64,000 bases of DNA from NCBI GenBank assembly GCA_914767715.1, contig OU612067.1, positions 28,496,162 through 28,560,161 on the forward strand. The letters run 5' to 3'. The DNA comes from Membranipora membranacea. Lineage: Eukaryota > Bryozoa > Gymnolaemata > Cheilostomatida > Membraniporidae. Positions 23,656 to 35,629 of this stretch are shown piece after piece. The notes under the pieces were generated by a model. It did not search any database, was not told the DNA's origin, and saw nothing but the letters and a program-made list of their open reading frames with translations. Within the stretch, counting starts at the first letter, position 1. Each line of letters opens with the position of its first letter. The position numbers were made by a program, and so were the translations under genes.

Positions 23656-25465
23656 ACAAAGTGTATATTAGTTACCTCTGTTATTTAACACTGTGCCAAT
23701 ATCTAGGGTATCTGAAGCTGAAACCAAGCCAAATATCGCTCATTTGTGTGCAGTGTGATGTTGTGCCGAGTAGATTACTGCAGAAGGACCAAGCGTCGGA
23801 GGATGATAAAAGATTATACAGTTAAGAGGTGTGTGACTAAACATAATATATATATCTGTATTGCTCCTTGATAATATTGTTGTGCAATTAAGGCAATTGG
23901 GGAATCAGATAGGAGGTCTGATTTCAATTTTCTTGTGAAGTAGATAATCACAGTCCTTGTACTATTACTACAAACGGTATTAGTATTATTGTTCATAGTT
24001 CATGACCTGCTCTTTATAATGCTGATGTCATTATATCAAATTTTAACTTCTGATGAGTCATCAATTAGGGTATTTTTGGTATAGTAGTTTTTAAAAGTGA
24101 AGCTGCTTCATAGGGAGGGTTGATTTAAATTGAAGCATCAACACCTGCTGTGGTTCCTATTTTTAGTTGGCTTTCTGTATTTTGTTGGTTTACTTTTTAG
24201 TTATGATCATTTCTGTAGTTGTCGCTTCTCTTTTCATGAGGACACAATTCATACAATGTAAGTTTTTTTTAAACTATGGTTATCTATGAAATACTTAAGT
24301 TTATTAGGTTTAAAGATAATATATAATCTCGCACAGATTTTGATCTTGATTGATTGAGGCTCTGTTAACACAGTAGGATGAGACTGGCTAAGAAAAATCT
24401 ATTCTAAATTTTTGTTTGAGGCCCGAGGAAGTTTACATGACTTGTTGCGATCTAACCCTTATCAGGGCTTTATCCACTGGTTTCGAAATGCTGGTCAATT
24501 TGTTTACCTATTCAATATAATCTATCTGCAAAGGAGGAACCAAGTGGTCTGCAATATTGCTGTAGAGAATCATATCACTCAAGTCCATTGCCAAAAGGCA
24601 GCCAGGACAAAGTGATCAACACAAACAGACCAAGCACCAGCCCTCGTAAGAACATATAGGTGCGTGTGTGTGAACAATACTAATTATGTGCAGTGGATAG
24701 TCAATTGAGAATGGTTCCATTTTAAATCTAGACTGAATCCTAACTTGATACTGAGACTTATGTGCGAAATTTAGATATAAATCTCCAGATTTTCATGGAA
24801 TCCAGGACACAATATCAAAAAGACTGGCTCTAATAACTATAGACTTAACATGTTATACTCTGTACATATTAGATCTATGCTAATAACTAGCCAATGTGAT
24901 TTCAAAAAAGCTACTACAGCACGGAGTTTGGTCACCAGCTATAGAAAGGTACAATTTGGAGTTAGGCGTTCATATGCCTAGAAAGCACAACTCCTATATT
25001 AGTTGCAAAGAAAAGGAAAATAAGGCACTCGCTATGCAGTTAACTGATATATAATTGGTTGATATGTGTACAGCGACTCGCATTTGCGCAATTGAGGCCA
25101 AATGGTGACTGAGAAGATATTTTCTACACAAGGACATAACTATCTTAGCTGATGCAAGGGCATTTCTATTATACTATATATATATCGATATGATGCTATT
25201 GATACATATGGTTCCCTGTATTCACGATTTGAGTGTGCCTATTCTGACTACCCAATTGCAAAGCACTAATAATGAGTGAGCACAAAAATCGATTTTTCTA
25301 CTTCTTATTTATTTAACCCTCACGGAGTGTGCACTCCTCTTTCGGAATCCCATAGATATCTAGTAAGGAATGTCAATAACTTATGTACCATATGGTCATG
25401 AAGGTATGGAAGGTAGTTGTGTTACTATGAGGCCAGACTGTGTGGAAAGATCAAGGTGTTGTATA
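23656..25465. other. Intergenic, no supported gene
   Basis: This holds the presumed 3' flank of the zinc-finger pseudogene and AT-rich sequence. I see no gene, structured repeat or tRNA-like segment in it. The open frame at 24412-24615 has no support. Confidence 0.5.
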
Positions 25466-26672
25466 CATGTCTTTACTTTGCCAATGTCCACTATCAAGTT
25501 CAACCACCCAAAAAACACCAAACATGGTAAGACACAAAAAAAAAATTGTTACAACCTACCTTGAAATCTCTCACACTAACTCACTCCTCCTTCCTCTATC
25601 ATTTGCTTCAGGTTTGAAGTTTCTAGCACAAACAGAGCTGACTTTATGGACCAGAGAAAAAAATTGCTTCTACAAAATTCACAAAATCTGAGTAGGCTGA
25701 AATGTTAGTTAGTTAGATAAATCTTTTATTTTCATGTAATCAATGAAGAGGGAGTTCATTGATGTAATATTGAACCTCAAAATTACACGAAGGAACTAAA
25801 AAGGCCTATTTGAAGGCAAATGTGTACATGGAATGTGATATTTAAAAGCAGAAAAATATAATAATTATGTTCTTCTAGGCTATTTTGAAATATATGTGAG
25901 AATTCTAATGTGTTATTATGCTGGTGATGTGAGATGACGAGATGATGGGTGGAGCACCTGAGGTGGTTCGTTCGATTATCTGGCAGATACGGCTCAACTG
26001 ATTATATATATATATGTAAATATATATTTATATAATATCTTTTTTTTTTTTGGAATGACAGGGCTATATCAAAATATGAAAAGGCTGGCTTCGTGATTTG
26101 GCTGAAATGGCTGCATGAGTATTGGCATCCCCACATGATTATTGTACTCTTTTTTTTTATTTCACTAAATTGGTTCTTTTTACACTCATATATGAGTTCT
26201 AAATTATATTCATTAATTTTTAAGCTTCTAATAAATCATGAGAAATCATATATGACTGTAAAAAAAATTGGTTCTTTTTACACTCATATATGAGTTCTAA
26301 ATTATATTCATTAATTTTTAAGCTTCTAATAAATCATGAGAAATCATATATGACTGTAAAAAGAACCAATTTAGTGAAATAAAAAAAGTACAATAATCAT
26401 GTGGGGATGTCAATATTCATGCAGCCATTTCAGCCTACTCAGATTTTGTGAATTTTGTAACATGTATTTTTTTCTCTGGTCCATAAAGTCAGCTCTGTTT
26501 GTGCTAGAAACTTCAAACCTGAAGCAAATGAAAGAGGAAGGAGTGAGTTAGTGTGAGAGATTTCAAGGTAGGTTGTAACAAATATTTTTTTTGTGTCTTA
26601 CCCTGTTTGGTGTTTTTTGGGTGGTTGATAGTGGACATTGGCAAAGTAAAGACATGTAAGTCCCAGGGGCCC
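25466..26672. mobile_element. Second copy of the palindromic MITE, left end truncated and interrupted
   Basis: It is the same family as 14300-15088. The left arm starts inside the element at catgtctttactttgcc, so the GGGCCCC end is missing; the right end gtcccaggggccc is intact. A foreign segment at about 25702-26099 splits the left arm. The centre (about 26165-26360) carries a tandem duplication of the loop region around ttggttctttttacactcat. Confidence 0.82.
25702..26099 (-). mobile_element. Unclassified insertion in the MITE, probable retroelement tail on minus strand
   Basis: The left border is ttagttagttagataaatct, which on the minus strand reads as a CTAA-repeat tail after a T-rich stretch. 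That fits a retroelement inserted in minus orientation. The interior also has a TA microsatellite (about 26004-26035) and a T run at 26041. No coding is visible. Confidence 0.45.
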
Positions 26673-26689
26673 ATGGTTGTACACCATGG

Positions 26690-28345
26690 AAGTAAAATAA
26701 AGAATAGAACTTACTACCAATATCAAAAAGCTGATTTTGATAAAAAGAACAAAGATGTCAAAGAGGAACTGGAAAAGATCAAATAACACCATCAACGTGT
26801 GGGACTCTCTCAAACACACCATCATCAGGAACACTGAAAAATACGTCCCACAAAAGAAAGTCACAAGCAGATGGAACACCAAGAAAACTGCTGCATTTTG
26901 GCAAAAGTATCTCAAGCTGCAATAAAGTGTGTTCACCATTGCACCAGAAATCACCTTCTCTCCACCGAAAGAGGGCATGCCCCCGATTGTGTTCACACAA
27001 GCGGGAGTAACTTAACTGATTCGCGGGCTAGATGCATCGAAGGCTCGTGGACCCGATGGATTACCAGCTAAAGTCTTGAAGGAGTTAACAGAAGAAATCA
27101 CACCAGTCATGACTAACATCACTTCCAATCATCTTACGACTCGAGTGATACACCTACTGATTAGAAAACAGCAAAATTCAACGCAGTTCACAAGAAGGGT
27201 GATAAGACCAGGCCTGCCAACTATCGACCCGTATCGTTGACCAGTGTTACATGTAAGATGCTCGAGCATATAATCCACTCCAGCATAATGAAACATCTGA
27301 ACAACAACAAGACCCCCGTTAACTACCAACATGGCTTCCGTGTTGGTCACTTGTTTGACACTCAACTGATACAGACCATTGACGATTTCTCGAAAGCCAT
27401 CGATGGCAAATACCAAACTGATGTTATTATACTCGATTTCTCGAAAGCATTCGACATCGTTCCTCGCAGACGACTACTACATAAACTATCAATATACAAC
27501 CTAGATCCTAACTGCATCTCCTGGATAGCAGAATGGTTGAAAACATGTACCCAGACTGTAGTTCTAGATGGAGAAGAGTCAGAAGCTGTAGAGAATAAGT
27601 CAGGAGTACCCCAAGGCACTGTACTGGGGTCCCTGCTTTTCCTTTTATATATCTACGACATTAGGGCTGAAATATCAGCCTCAATAAAGCTCTTTGCTGA
27701 TGACTGTTTGCTGTACTGCTGGATAGCCAACCACCAAGACACCAAACTACTACATGATGACATGGATCGCCTAGAAAGATCAACCCAATCTTGGCTAATG
27801 AGATTCAATACCGATAACCATGACCATTACCAAGAAAAAGAAGGTGACGAAACCATCAGTATCCTACAACATCGGAGGGAAGACGCTTGAGACAGTGTTG
27901 GATGCTACTTATCTAGGCGTAACCATCACATAGAACCTAAGTTGGAAGAAGCACATAACATCCACCAGCTGCAAAGCCACCAACATACTGAACTTTCTCC
28001 GCCGAAACCAAGGACACTGCCAGCAGACCGTAAAGGAAAAAGCTTATTTCACTCTAAGCAGACCTATCCTGGAGTATGCTAGTTCCGTTTTGGACCCTCA
28101 CTACAGGACAGACGTTGATAGTTTAGAGATGTGCCAAAGACGAGCTGCGAGATTTGTTTCAAATGAATTATTTAGAAAGTCCACCATGCTAGACTTACTG
28201 TGATGGGAAACACTTGAGGAAAGGAGAAAAACTAATCAATTCGTCCACCTCTTCAAAGCAGACAAAAACTTCTCTGGCCTCACCATCCCTGACTACATAA
28301 GCAGATCTACAACCAAACTTAAACAGGTAAAAAGTCAGCATCAAA
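26690..28345 (+). pseudogene. CR1/L2-group LINE ORF2 fragment (reverse transcriptase), decayed
   Basis: The piece runs from the linker before the RT domain to the C-terminal conserved region. RT motifs are clear: LTSVTCKMLEHII-like start (27237), ILDFSKAFDIVPRRRLLHKL (catalytic Asp, about 27431), SGVPQGTVLGSLLFLLYI (27601) and LFADDCLLY (FADD box, 27691). After the 217-codon frame, other frames continue with ATYLGVTIT, RPILEYASSVLDP and QRRAARFVSN, all typical of this clade. Several frameshifts and stops (for example TGA at 28201) show that it is dead. No endonuclease domain or 5' end is present, as in a 5'-truncated copy. Confidence 0.85.
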
Positions 28346-28734
28346 TAAACACAATGGGTTTCTGAATCCATTAGCTGAGTCGGGTATTAGACCAATAATC
28401 AACAATGACAAGGTGATTAGGCAAGTAAATCTAACTAAACATGAGGTTTTTATTTTATTTTATTACCTGATTAGATAAAAAGGTGTTTGGAAAACCATAA
28501 ATACATACAGCCAGCGTGTTGCGTTTAAAACTCAATTGGTGTCCCCTTAGCGTACATAAACATTACAGGTTGGCAAGTATGCATCATAAACCTAGTGGAA
28601 TGCAACGGTTCAGTTGGACCTTTAAGCAGCAACTAGTTTGGTTAAAAGATATTAGCATGGATCTGGCTGTATTGTGGATTAAAAAATGTGGGTTAAAATC
28701 GCAAGTGTTGTCTCCGTCCGAGGACTGAGAAATA
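28346..28734. other. LINE 3' flank, no supported gene
   Basis: A T/A-rich stretch near 28450-28470 may belong to the LINE 3' region. The open frame at 28516-28728 shows no domain and no splice support. Confidence 0.4.
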
Positions 28735-28928
28735 TCAGTGCCTTAAGGGCGCGGCCGCCGTATTCGGCGCCAAGTTGCTCTCAGTTTGCAGGCAGGTCGG
28801 AGCACACCTGGGGCGTCATATGAGCCCAGTAGTCAGTAGACCGCAGCGGGATTCGACCCCAGGACCTCCAACGCTTGCGCGTTAAAGGGCAGGCGCTCTA
28901 ACCAACAGAGCTACCTCCTACTCCTTCA
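28735..28928 (-). mobile_element. tRNA-derived SINE, minus strand
   Basis: On the minus strand the head reads GGTAGCTCTGTTGGTTAGAG (A box, about 28896-28915) and GGGGTCGAATCCC (B box, about 28848-28860) in tRNA-like spacing. The anticodon-side hairpin ACGCGCAAGCGT is at about 28873-28884. The body is GC-rich compared with its surroundings. A complete functional tRNA is unlikely because the acceptor stem does not pair. Confidence 0.75.
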
Positions 28929-29589
28929 CTCATTCAGCAGGATGGCTAGCTAATAAGGCAATCCACTCACCCAATGTGTTCTCTTCTCAAGGTCACAGGG
29001 CAAGTCAGTCTCTGTCATATATAGGTCAGGGTAGAGTGATGTCACTCCTTAGTAGTATGAACAGAAAAGACAATTCCAAGATACATGTTCAACAACATGA
29101 CAACAAACCTTATGATAGGAATACACAGCCTGCGCCCCAAGTGAGACAGGCAGACCACTAGCAGGACCGACAGAGGAGCAGGTGAACCCCACTCAAAGCT
29201 GATTACGGCCAAGAAGGACTGCACCCCCAAGAGCCACTCTAGCGGAAAATAGGCAAACACGGAGGATTGAACAATGACTGGCTGGGAAATAATCAAGACA
29301 CGACAGTGACTGAATGAAAACAAATAAATTTACATAAATGAGTTTGTTCCCTAAATCTTAGCCTCATAATGTTGTGGCACATTCTACTTACTAACTACTG
29401 TCATTCAAGGCAAGTGATATGCTGTGCTGGCCTATTTCAATTTTACATGTGTATCCTTTATAGAAAAAGCAAAACTGATAGGACTACCCTGTTTTTCATC
29501 CTGAGCAAGAAGGCCATTCATTCGTGAAGCTACAAATTTGCATAAAAACAGATCAAAATATATAAGGATGTAAGATTAAATCAATCTAA
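28929..29589. other. Intergenic, no supported gene
   Basis: I see no reliable coding, RNA or transposon signal here. Confidence 0.45.
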
Positions 29590-30250
29590 GGCTGCCTATT
29601 GGGCATCGATCGTGCTAAAAATGTGTCCATTAAATTACCATCTGCCACACATCTCTGTAAGAGGGCCATCGGCTGCTGTCAAATACCTATCTGGCAGTGC
29701 TAACTGGCCATCCATTTCACCATGTATCAATCTCAAAGTGTGACTGTCATAAACCTATCTGTATATCTATTTGTTATCTGCTGGATGTCTGCGTGGCATA
29801 CAGTGATTGGCAAATAGGCTTCCAGATGGGTGCTTAGCGCAGCAGCATCCACCGGTTGCCCAGCTGCCATCCAAACAGGCATCTGGTTTGCACTTTGGCA
29901 ACCACAAGATGCCAAATTGGCATCCGCTTGCACAAAATACATCTAGACAATGGTGGCGGATGGGTTGTGGCAGAAGCACACAGATAATAGACCCTCATTA
30001 TCAGAGATGGGATGGGTTTGTTACAGTAAATGTTCACTCGTTGCCTGGCAGTCATTCGCCAGTTGCAAAATGGCCATCCGGATAGGATTAGATAAGAGTG
30101 GCTTTTAGTATTTGCCAGCCTACAGTTGCAAAATAGCCATCCGGATGGGTATCTGGCGACCAATAGTTGCTGAATGGCCATCCTAAAGGGCTTTTTGTTG
30201 TAGTTGAGTTGGCTGCCAAAAACCCGTCAATATCGCTATTTGTCAACCAA
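29590..30250. repeat. Degenerate array of gccatccggatgggtat-like units
   Basis: Short words such as ttgcaaaatggccatccg, ggatgggtatctggcgacc, and tggcagtcattcgccagttg recur in both orientations. Related words occur at about 39740-39870, 45560-45680 and 55590-55710 (caaataggcatcgagagggt, ccgtacggatgggcatttgc). It is probably an old repeat family of unknown type. Confidence 0.45.
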
Positions 30251-30258
30251 GTATGCTT

Positions 30259-30853
30259 TAAAGGCTCGCAGCCAAGAAAGGTGTTGAGAGACTAATGGAT
30301 GCCAGATTTGGAATCTCCATGCTCCATTACATCTGTCCATCAGTTTCCAGGGCTATAGGTATCATATTCTAGAAGTTATTCCAAATAGTGTGTAAATCCA
30401 TGGTGGAGATAACCCCAAAATTTTGATGACGTCGATAGAGTTCATTGATGGTGTGTCATGATCATTATGCGAGCTGATTTTAATAATTTTTGGTAGCCTA
30501 GGGTTACATAGCTGGCTGAGGACACTCCGAACATACTTCTCTATGGGCTCATGTCAGGGCTTAGAATCTAAAAGTCTAGATCAAGAGCTTGATTAGATAC
30601 TAGAATACTAGCATGCATAATGCTTTACAATGCAATTTGTCACGTGACCTAGAGGGAACTCCCTTTATCTAGGTCACCGCCTTGGGGATACCCCAGTACA
30701 TTTTGTTTTTACATACACCAGGTATTGCTACCTATATCTAAACACTGGGTAGCAGCAGAGTGATAAAAATTGGTGGGTATATGTGATGATGCATGGAGAT
30801 TCCAAATCTGGCATCCATTAGTCTCTCAACACCTTACTTGGTTGGAGCCTTTA
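30259..30853. mobile_element. Foldback element with ~70-bp arms
   Basis: The left arm (30259-30331, including gtgttgagagactaatggat) is repeated inverted at 30786-30853 (atccattagtctctcaacac). The loop contains the stem GTGACCTAGA/TCTAGGTCAC at 30644-30653 and 30668-30677 with an inner GGGA/TCCC pair. Confidence 0.7.
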
Positions 30854-31121
30854 AAGACTTTGTTTGAGGCTGCTCTTTTGTATCACATCTTATTCTCCAT
30901 ATTTTATTCTATCATGTGAGCGATTTTCAGCTTTAGAATCCAAATATTGAGGAAGTTATGGCCTCTCAAACTTCCAGGGTGATTGCCTTCAATCGGCATT
31001 GGGAATAAGGGGATGTTTCCCCTGGGGTATGTCACAACCATAGACATGTGGCTAGACATTATGTGTGATTATTAGTTAATACACTAATAATCACACAGAT
31101 AAGATAATGATCAAAATTCAG

Positions 31122-31200
31122 ACCTGGGTGGGAATCGAACCCGGGTCCCAATACCCATAGGCTACGACGCGCCACTTGGACCAACTAGGTTAGCCTGTAG
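31122..31200 (-). other. tRNA-like segment, left arm
   Basis: On the minus strand it reads GGCTAACCTAGTTGGTCCAA, then later a B box GGGTTCGATTCC (31131-31142). The A-box region is only approximate and the acceptor stem does not form, so I treat it as tRNA-derived, not as a tRNA gene. Confidence 0.5.
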
Positions 31201-31203
31201 ACA

Positions 31204-31262
31204 ATATAGCTCAGTATTAGCGGCGTCGCCTGCAAAGCCATTTGGACCTGGGTTCGAGACCG
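31204..31262 (+). other. tRNA-like segment, right arm
   Basis: It reads TATAGCTCAGTATTAG (A-box-like, 31205-31220) followed by GGGTTCGAGACC (B box, 31250-31261). The spacing is slightly short for a tRNA. It mirrors the minus-strand segment next to it, so two Pol III-type internal promoters point away from each other. Confidence 0.5.
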
Positions 31263-31478
31263 TTACAGATTTGAACATTTTGATCATCAATATTAGTGAC
31301 GTACCCTAGGGATTGCCGGCTGATTCTTACTGCCGATAAATTGCCGTCACCTTGTAAGTTTGAGAGGCCATAACTTCCTCAATATTTGGATTATAAAGCT
31401 GAAAATTGCTCACATGATAGAATAAAATATGGAGAATAAGATGTGATACAAAAGAGCAGCCTCAAACAAAGTCTTTAA

Positions 31479-32253
31479 TATGCGTTAATATTATATTTTG
31501 TGTTGATGTTTTGTCTGTAACAGGCCACCCGACCCACATCTTGGCGAAAAATGGGTTTGGATCAGCAAGCATAAGTTTACAAACCCAACCTCTTCTTTTA
31601 CAGGATTGAGCGACCCATACAGAAACAAACAGGCTTCATTATTGCAGTAAATGAGAGGAAAGTTCTTTGAATTACAAAAGAGGGTTCATATCAGGGAGTG
31701 ATTCAGAGTAAGTATTTATATTTACACACATGTCCTTTGTTCAATAATGGATCTCAGTCTTTGAATAGAAATCGAGGACAATATGTCCTGAGTGTGCATC
31801 AAATAATATTTTCAATGCCAGCTATGGTTAATTTAAAGACTTGGTCATCTCAATCTTCAGATCATCAATGAGCAAACCATATTGCTCCTATCCCTGAACG
31901 AATTTGCAAACTCTAACTACATAGTCAGTCAGAATGTTCTGCAAAAAAACTGCATAGCTCTTGTCCATGCTTCTGTTGCACTGCTCAGTAGTTTCAGGAA
32001 ACTTTTGTGTGAACATGCTTTGCTGCTACTGCTCCTGCTACTGGTGTTGCTGCTGCTGTCCTTTCAGTGTACTAAAAGGCACACATGGAACACTATTTCT
32101 AACCACTTGCACCTTAGTTGAGGAAGATAGAGGATATAATACACCACTAGTTAATTCAGGCTCATGGTTGTGACACCGCCTTCCTCAGTGTTATTGCCAG
32201 GCAATAGCATTTCGGCTAACGAGTAAATACTTCAGAACTCATGCAGTTTTATT
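31479..32253. other. Upstream region of a zinc-finger gene
   Basis: A ctgctgctgctg-like low-complexity stretch lies at 32022-32062. Possible small exons (for example 31604-31646 after ttttacag) cannot be confirmed. No other feature is visible. Confidence 0.35.
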
Positions 32254-32482
32254 GTTTCCAGAACACAGAACAGCTTTGTTGAACACGGAAGGCTCTGTTC
32301 TACCCCTTTGCTCAGGAAAATCACCCTCCCCACTGACAGGAATGACAAAAGAAACACTACCACTCAATCAACTAGTCCTCAAACATCTGATATAGAGACT
32401 CTGACTACTAATAAAGTTTCTATTGCCGAACCAGAAGAAAACGACGAGTGATGGGTTGGCTGCACCTCAGTCTAGAAAAATC

Positions 32483-34018
32483 ATGAAGCAATGTAAAAAC
32501 CCTGTAACATCAAGCTCCAATGAACATACAACTAGAAACCTACAGCCCCGTAATCTCCTGTCAACATCTGTTACAGATAACAAATATGATGGCCCAGTCA
32601 TTTCTGATGCATGGTCTGTAGATGAAGTGCCTAATCAGAGCAATCGAACTACATCATCTGAAGTGTATGATGCAAATGGCATTAAGGTGCCTCACTCCAA
32701 ATCTCACAAAACTATAGAAACTGTTGTAATGAAAGGCCAAGAGAAAGATAGTGCTGATATCATGCCTGATTTAGCAGCAGAGAATGTACTGTATAACACA
32801 GACAAACTATTGAGTAGTTGTTCTGACGGAGTTGGTGACACTGACTGTGAACCTCAGCAAAGTCACACGATTGCTCATGAATCTTATACTAGGATAACTA
32901 TGGATATTTTGATACCACATATCAAAGTTGATATGCCTTCACTGACTTCATCAGTATCCAACTCAAAACTCAGCGATGAACACTTGGTAAGCATTTCGTT
33001 TGCTTATGAAGGGTTATTGGTGGAGAAGAAGAATTTTGTTAAATGTAGCTTTGCGGTCGGACAAAAGAACTATACCATGGAAAATAACCATGAAATTATT
33101 CACACACCAGTTGGGCGGCCTGATAGACAAGCAATGAATATTACAAATAACTCATCTGATGCTGAACATGACAAAAGCACAGAGCCAATGCCTCTTCTTA
33201 AAGAAGTGAAACCAGTTGAAAGTGATCTTCCGATCGGACTAACATACAAGCCATTACCACTGCTGGCAGGTGATCAACCCAAGCTAGCACGCAAGGATAA
33301 TAATGCTGGGACCAAAAATAAGAATTATGGAAAACGTGAAAATCTTGACACTACCGCAGGTAGTCTAAAAGCAACTGTTTCTAATCCGTTTGTTGTCAAT
33401 CCCATTCAAGTTTTGACTAAGAAACAGCTTAGACACCGCCAATGGTACCAAGTCTACAAAACATCCAAAACTCGTAAGATTTACACTTGTGAGCATTGTC
33501 CCTATACCACTCCACATAGTGGTGCAATGACCTATCATGGGTATTCACATGCTACAGAAAAATCTCACATCTGCACTTATACCGGCTGTGATTTTAAATC
33601 GGCTCATCCAAACAATCTCAAGCGTCACCTATTAAAGCATTCCGGAGAGAAGCCTCACTTGTGTGACTTGTGCGGGAAAACTTTTGCTCTAAAAACATTA
33701 CTAACAAGGCACAAACTTACTCATGGGATTGGCGTCGTACAACAGAAATGCGATCTTTGTGACTACACCTCCTACGACAAGCGAAGTCTAAGACGGCACA
33801 AGTTAACTCACACCGGTGAGAAACCATTTAAATGCACTCAGTGCAGCTATGCAACCTCACAGAAATACAACCTTGTCAGTCACAACAGAATCCATAGCAG
33901 AGAGAAACCGTACAAATGTAAACACTGCGATTACGAAGCAGCACACAAATCTACTATGAACTCACATGTGAAACGTAAACATCCATCTGACTCTGAATCA
34001 GTAGAACATCTAGACTGA
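32483..34018 (+). CDS. C2H2 zinc-finger protein, six fingers, 511 residues from the first in-frame ATG
   Basis: The N-terminal 330 residues are polar, Ser/Thr-rich and without a known domain. Residues about 336-500 hold six C2H2 fingers: CEHC, CTYTGC (C-x4-C), CDLC, CDLC, CTQC and CKHC, joined partly by TGEKP-type linkers (SGEKPH, TGEKPF, SREKPY). This predicts a nuclear DNA-binding protein. No KRAB, SCAN, ZAD or BTB is visible. The frame is open from 32405 without an ATG before 32483, and a second protein-like frame (about 32254-32450, ending SIAEPEENDE then TGA) runs into it, so the true N-terminus may lie upstream with a frameshift between. The fingers are more diverged from the 40358 cluster than those genes are from each other. 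Confidence 0.82.
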   Translation: MKQCKNPVTSSSNEHTTRNLQPRNLLSTSVTDNKYDGPVISDAWSVDEVPNQSNRTTSSEVYDANGIKVPHSKSHKTIETVVMKGQEKDSADIMPDLAAENVLYNTDKLLSSCSDGVGDTDCEPQQSHTIAHESYTRITMDILIPHIKVDMPSLTSSVSNSKLSDEHLVSISFAYEGLLVEKKNFVKCSFAVGQKNYTMENNHEIIHTPVGRPDRQAMNITNNSSDAEHDKSTEPMPLLKEVKPVESDLPIGLTYKPLPLLAGDQPKLARKDNNAGTKNKNYGKRENLDTTAGSLKATVSNPFVVNPIQVLTKKQLRHRQWYQVYKTSKTRKIYTCEHCPYTTPHSGAMTYHGYSHATEKSHICTYTGCDFKSAHPNNLKRHLLKHSGEKPHLCDLCGKTFALKTLLTRHKLTHGIGVVQQKCDLCDYTSYDKRSLRRHKLTHTGEKPFKCTQCSYATSQKYNLVSHNRIHSREKPYKCKHCDYEAAHKSTMNSHVKRKHPSDSESVEHLD

Positions 34019-35629
34019 TTGATGACTGAAATTTGATGTTAAGAATGTTAAAACTAGGCTGATAACCCACGAAACTAACCACTCGAAATTCGCCAAAATT
34101 TCTTTGTGAAACTTTCAAGGTGTCAGGATAACACTTCATACTGAGCATTGTGTGCCCAGCAGCAGCTATGGGAGAACCATTTCGAAAAGTGATAGCAATA
34201 TTCAATTTATTCTCGTATCATTTTCTCTTTCACTTAGCCTGGGCAGGCTGTCGACCCCCGAAAGTTTTCTTTTATTACTCATGATTAAAATATAACCTAC
34301 AGTAATCGTTTTTTTCCTGATTCTTCTCTTGCTGTGTTAGCACTTTCAACAAAAATGATCACATGCCTATTCTGGAGTCATTTTTTGTTAAATCTTCTTC
34401 TCAGACAAACTATAACTGGTATGGTGTCAAATGGACATGTATAAAAAAGGTTTGCACAAATACATACCTCAATTCAGGACTCTTATTTCATCTGTAATCA
34501 TTGAACAACTGAATTGCTACAGTGTCAAAGCCTTTCTAGATTGCCATAACATTCTCTCAGGTTGCCAGCATTGGCATTAAGCTACTGTCCACCATCAAAC
34601 GCATAACTAGTGTAGACAACCAAAATATTTCTGGCCACCACAACTTAAGCTCCTGTCTAGGACAAGCATTTTCAGTTAGATTCGTTTGCATTGCAAATTA
34701 TAAATGGTTGGGAAATAGCTCCTTGGTCAGCTGATAAATGCAAATGAGAAGGGCACTGATGGCTTGCAAGTGAGAATGGAGATACAGTTGGCTGATCAAT
34801 TTTGCAATTTTCGATTATGACAAATGAACTTCTGCAAAGTTTACCTTTTCAAGTAATTTTCTTTTACCCTAAATAATGAGTTTATGAGAGTCTGATGAAC
34901 TAGTGGAATTCACTACTCTAAACCTACTTTTATCACCCAGTTATAATCCTTTCACTGTCAACAGAATCCAGTTTGCTGACAGTGACAACAGCCATAAAAA
35001 TGGACTAAGGTTTGTAGAGGCTGTGAGTAGTGTGCGGTTGTCCTTCCTTTCAAACAATTCAAGAATGTGCTATTTTCAATAAGCAATCTGAATGGAAAAT
35101 AGTCTTGTTTCAATTGAGTACAGCAGTGAAGGCGCTGTACATGTGCAATAGCCTGTGATATAACAAAGTGGCAGCTTTCATATTCAGGACATGCTGGAAA
35201 TTAATTAGGATGTGAGTGCCTTACTTCTGATTCCTTATAAATGCACTGTTGCCAATTAATTGGGCATCAGGGGAGGGTAAATAGTATAATCAGACAAACA
35301 CTGTGCAAAAGTTACCTAGCCTACCTATCAAGGGTACCCTGCATGCATGGCATAACTTATATTCGCTCACCCCTTTACGGTATTATGTTACCACTTTATC
35401 AATTGGCATCGGTATACGCTCTACACGGTGACTGTCGGTGGCAGCGAATGAGATTCCGACTAAGCCCTTATCCTCTGTTGTTGGAAGTTTTTCACGAGCC
35501 CAGTACTCAATATTAATTACAATACTGATGTGTATTCTTATTATTGTATCGCAGACAACTCTACACTCCATATCACCGACCACTTGAGCCCACACTGGAC
35601 TATCTGATGAAACGAAATAAAGACTCGAG
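34019..35629. other. Intergenic, no supported gene
   Basis: This lies between two zinc-finger genes. I see no transposon ends, tRNA-like sequence or convincing exon. The open frame at 35241-35516 lacks support. Confidence 0.5.

Larger units (their letters stand above)
30851..31478. mobile_element. Foldback element carrying two divergent tRNA-like arms
   Basis: Outer arms TTAAAGACTTTGTTTGAGGC and its reverse complement continue as a good inverted repeat for at least 190 bp (30851-31040 against 31290-31478). The middle holds two tRNA-like segments facing outward, which are themselves diverged inverted copies bounded by tgatcaaaat. A further small hairpin, gtgattattagttaatacac...aataatcacac, lies at about 31061-31096. 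Confidence 0.72.

Noticed and set aside
28848-28915. tRNA gene on the minus strand
   Set aside because: The boxes are tRNA-like but the flanking stems do not close; a tRNA-derived SINE explains it.
29733-30181. Overlapping open frames on both strands
   Set aside because: They follow the degenerate gccatccgg repeat and have no domain.
31122-31262. Pair of functional tRNA genes
   Set aside because: B boxes are good, but A boxes and spacing are poor, acceptor stems do not pair, and both lie symmetrically inside a foldback element.
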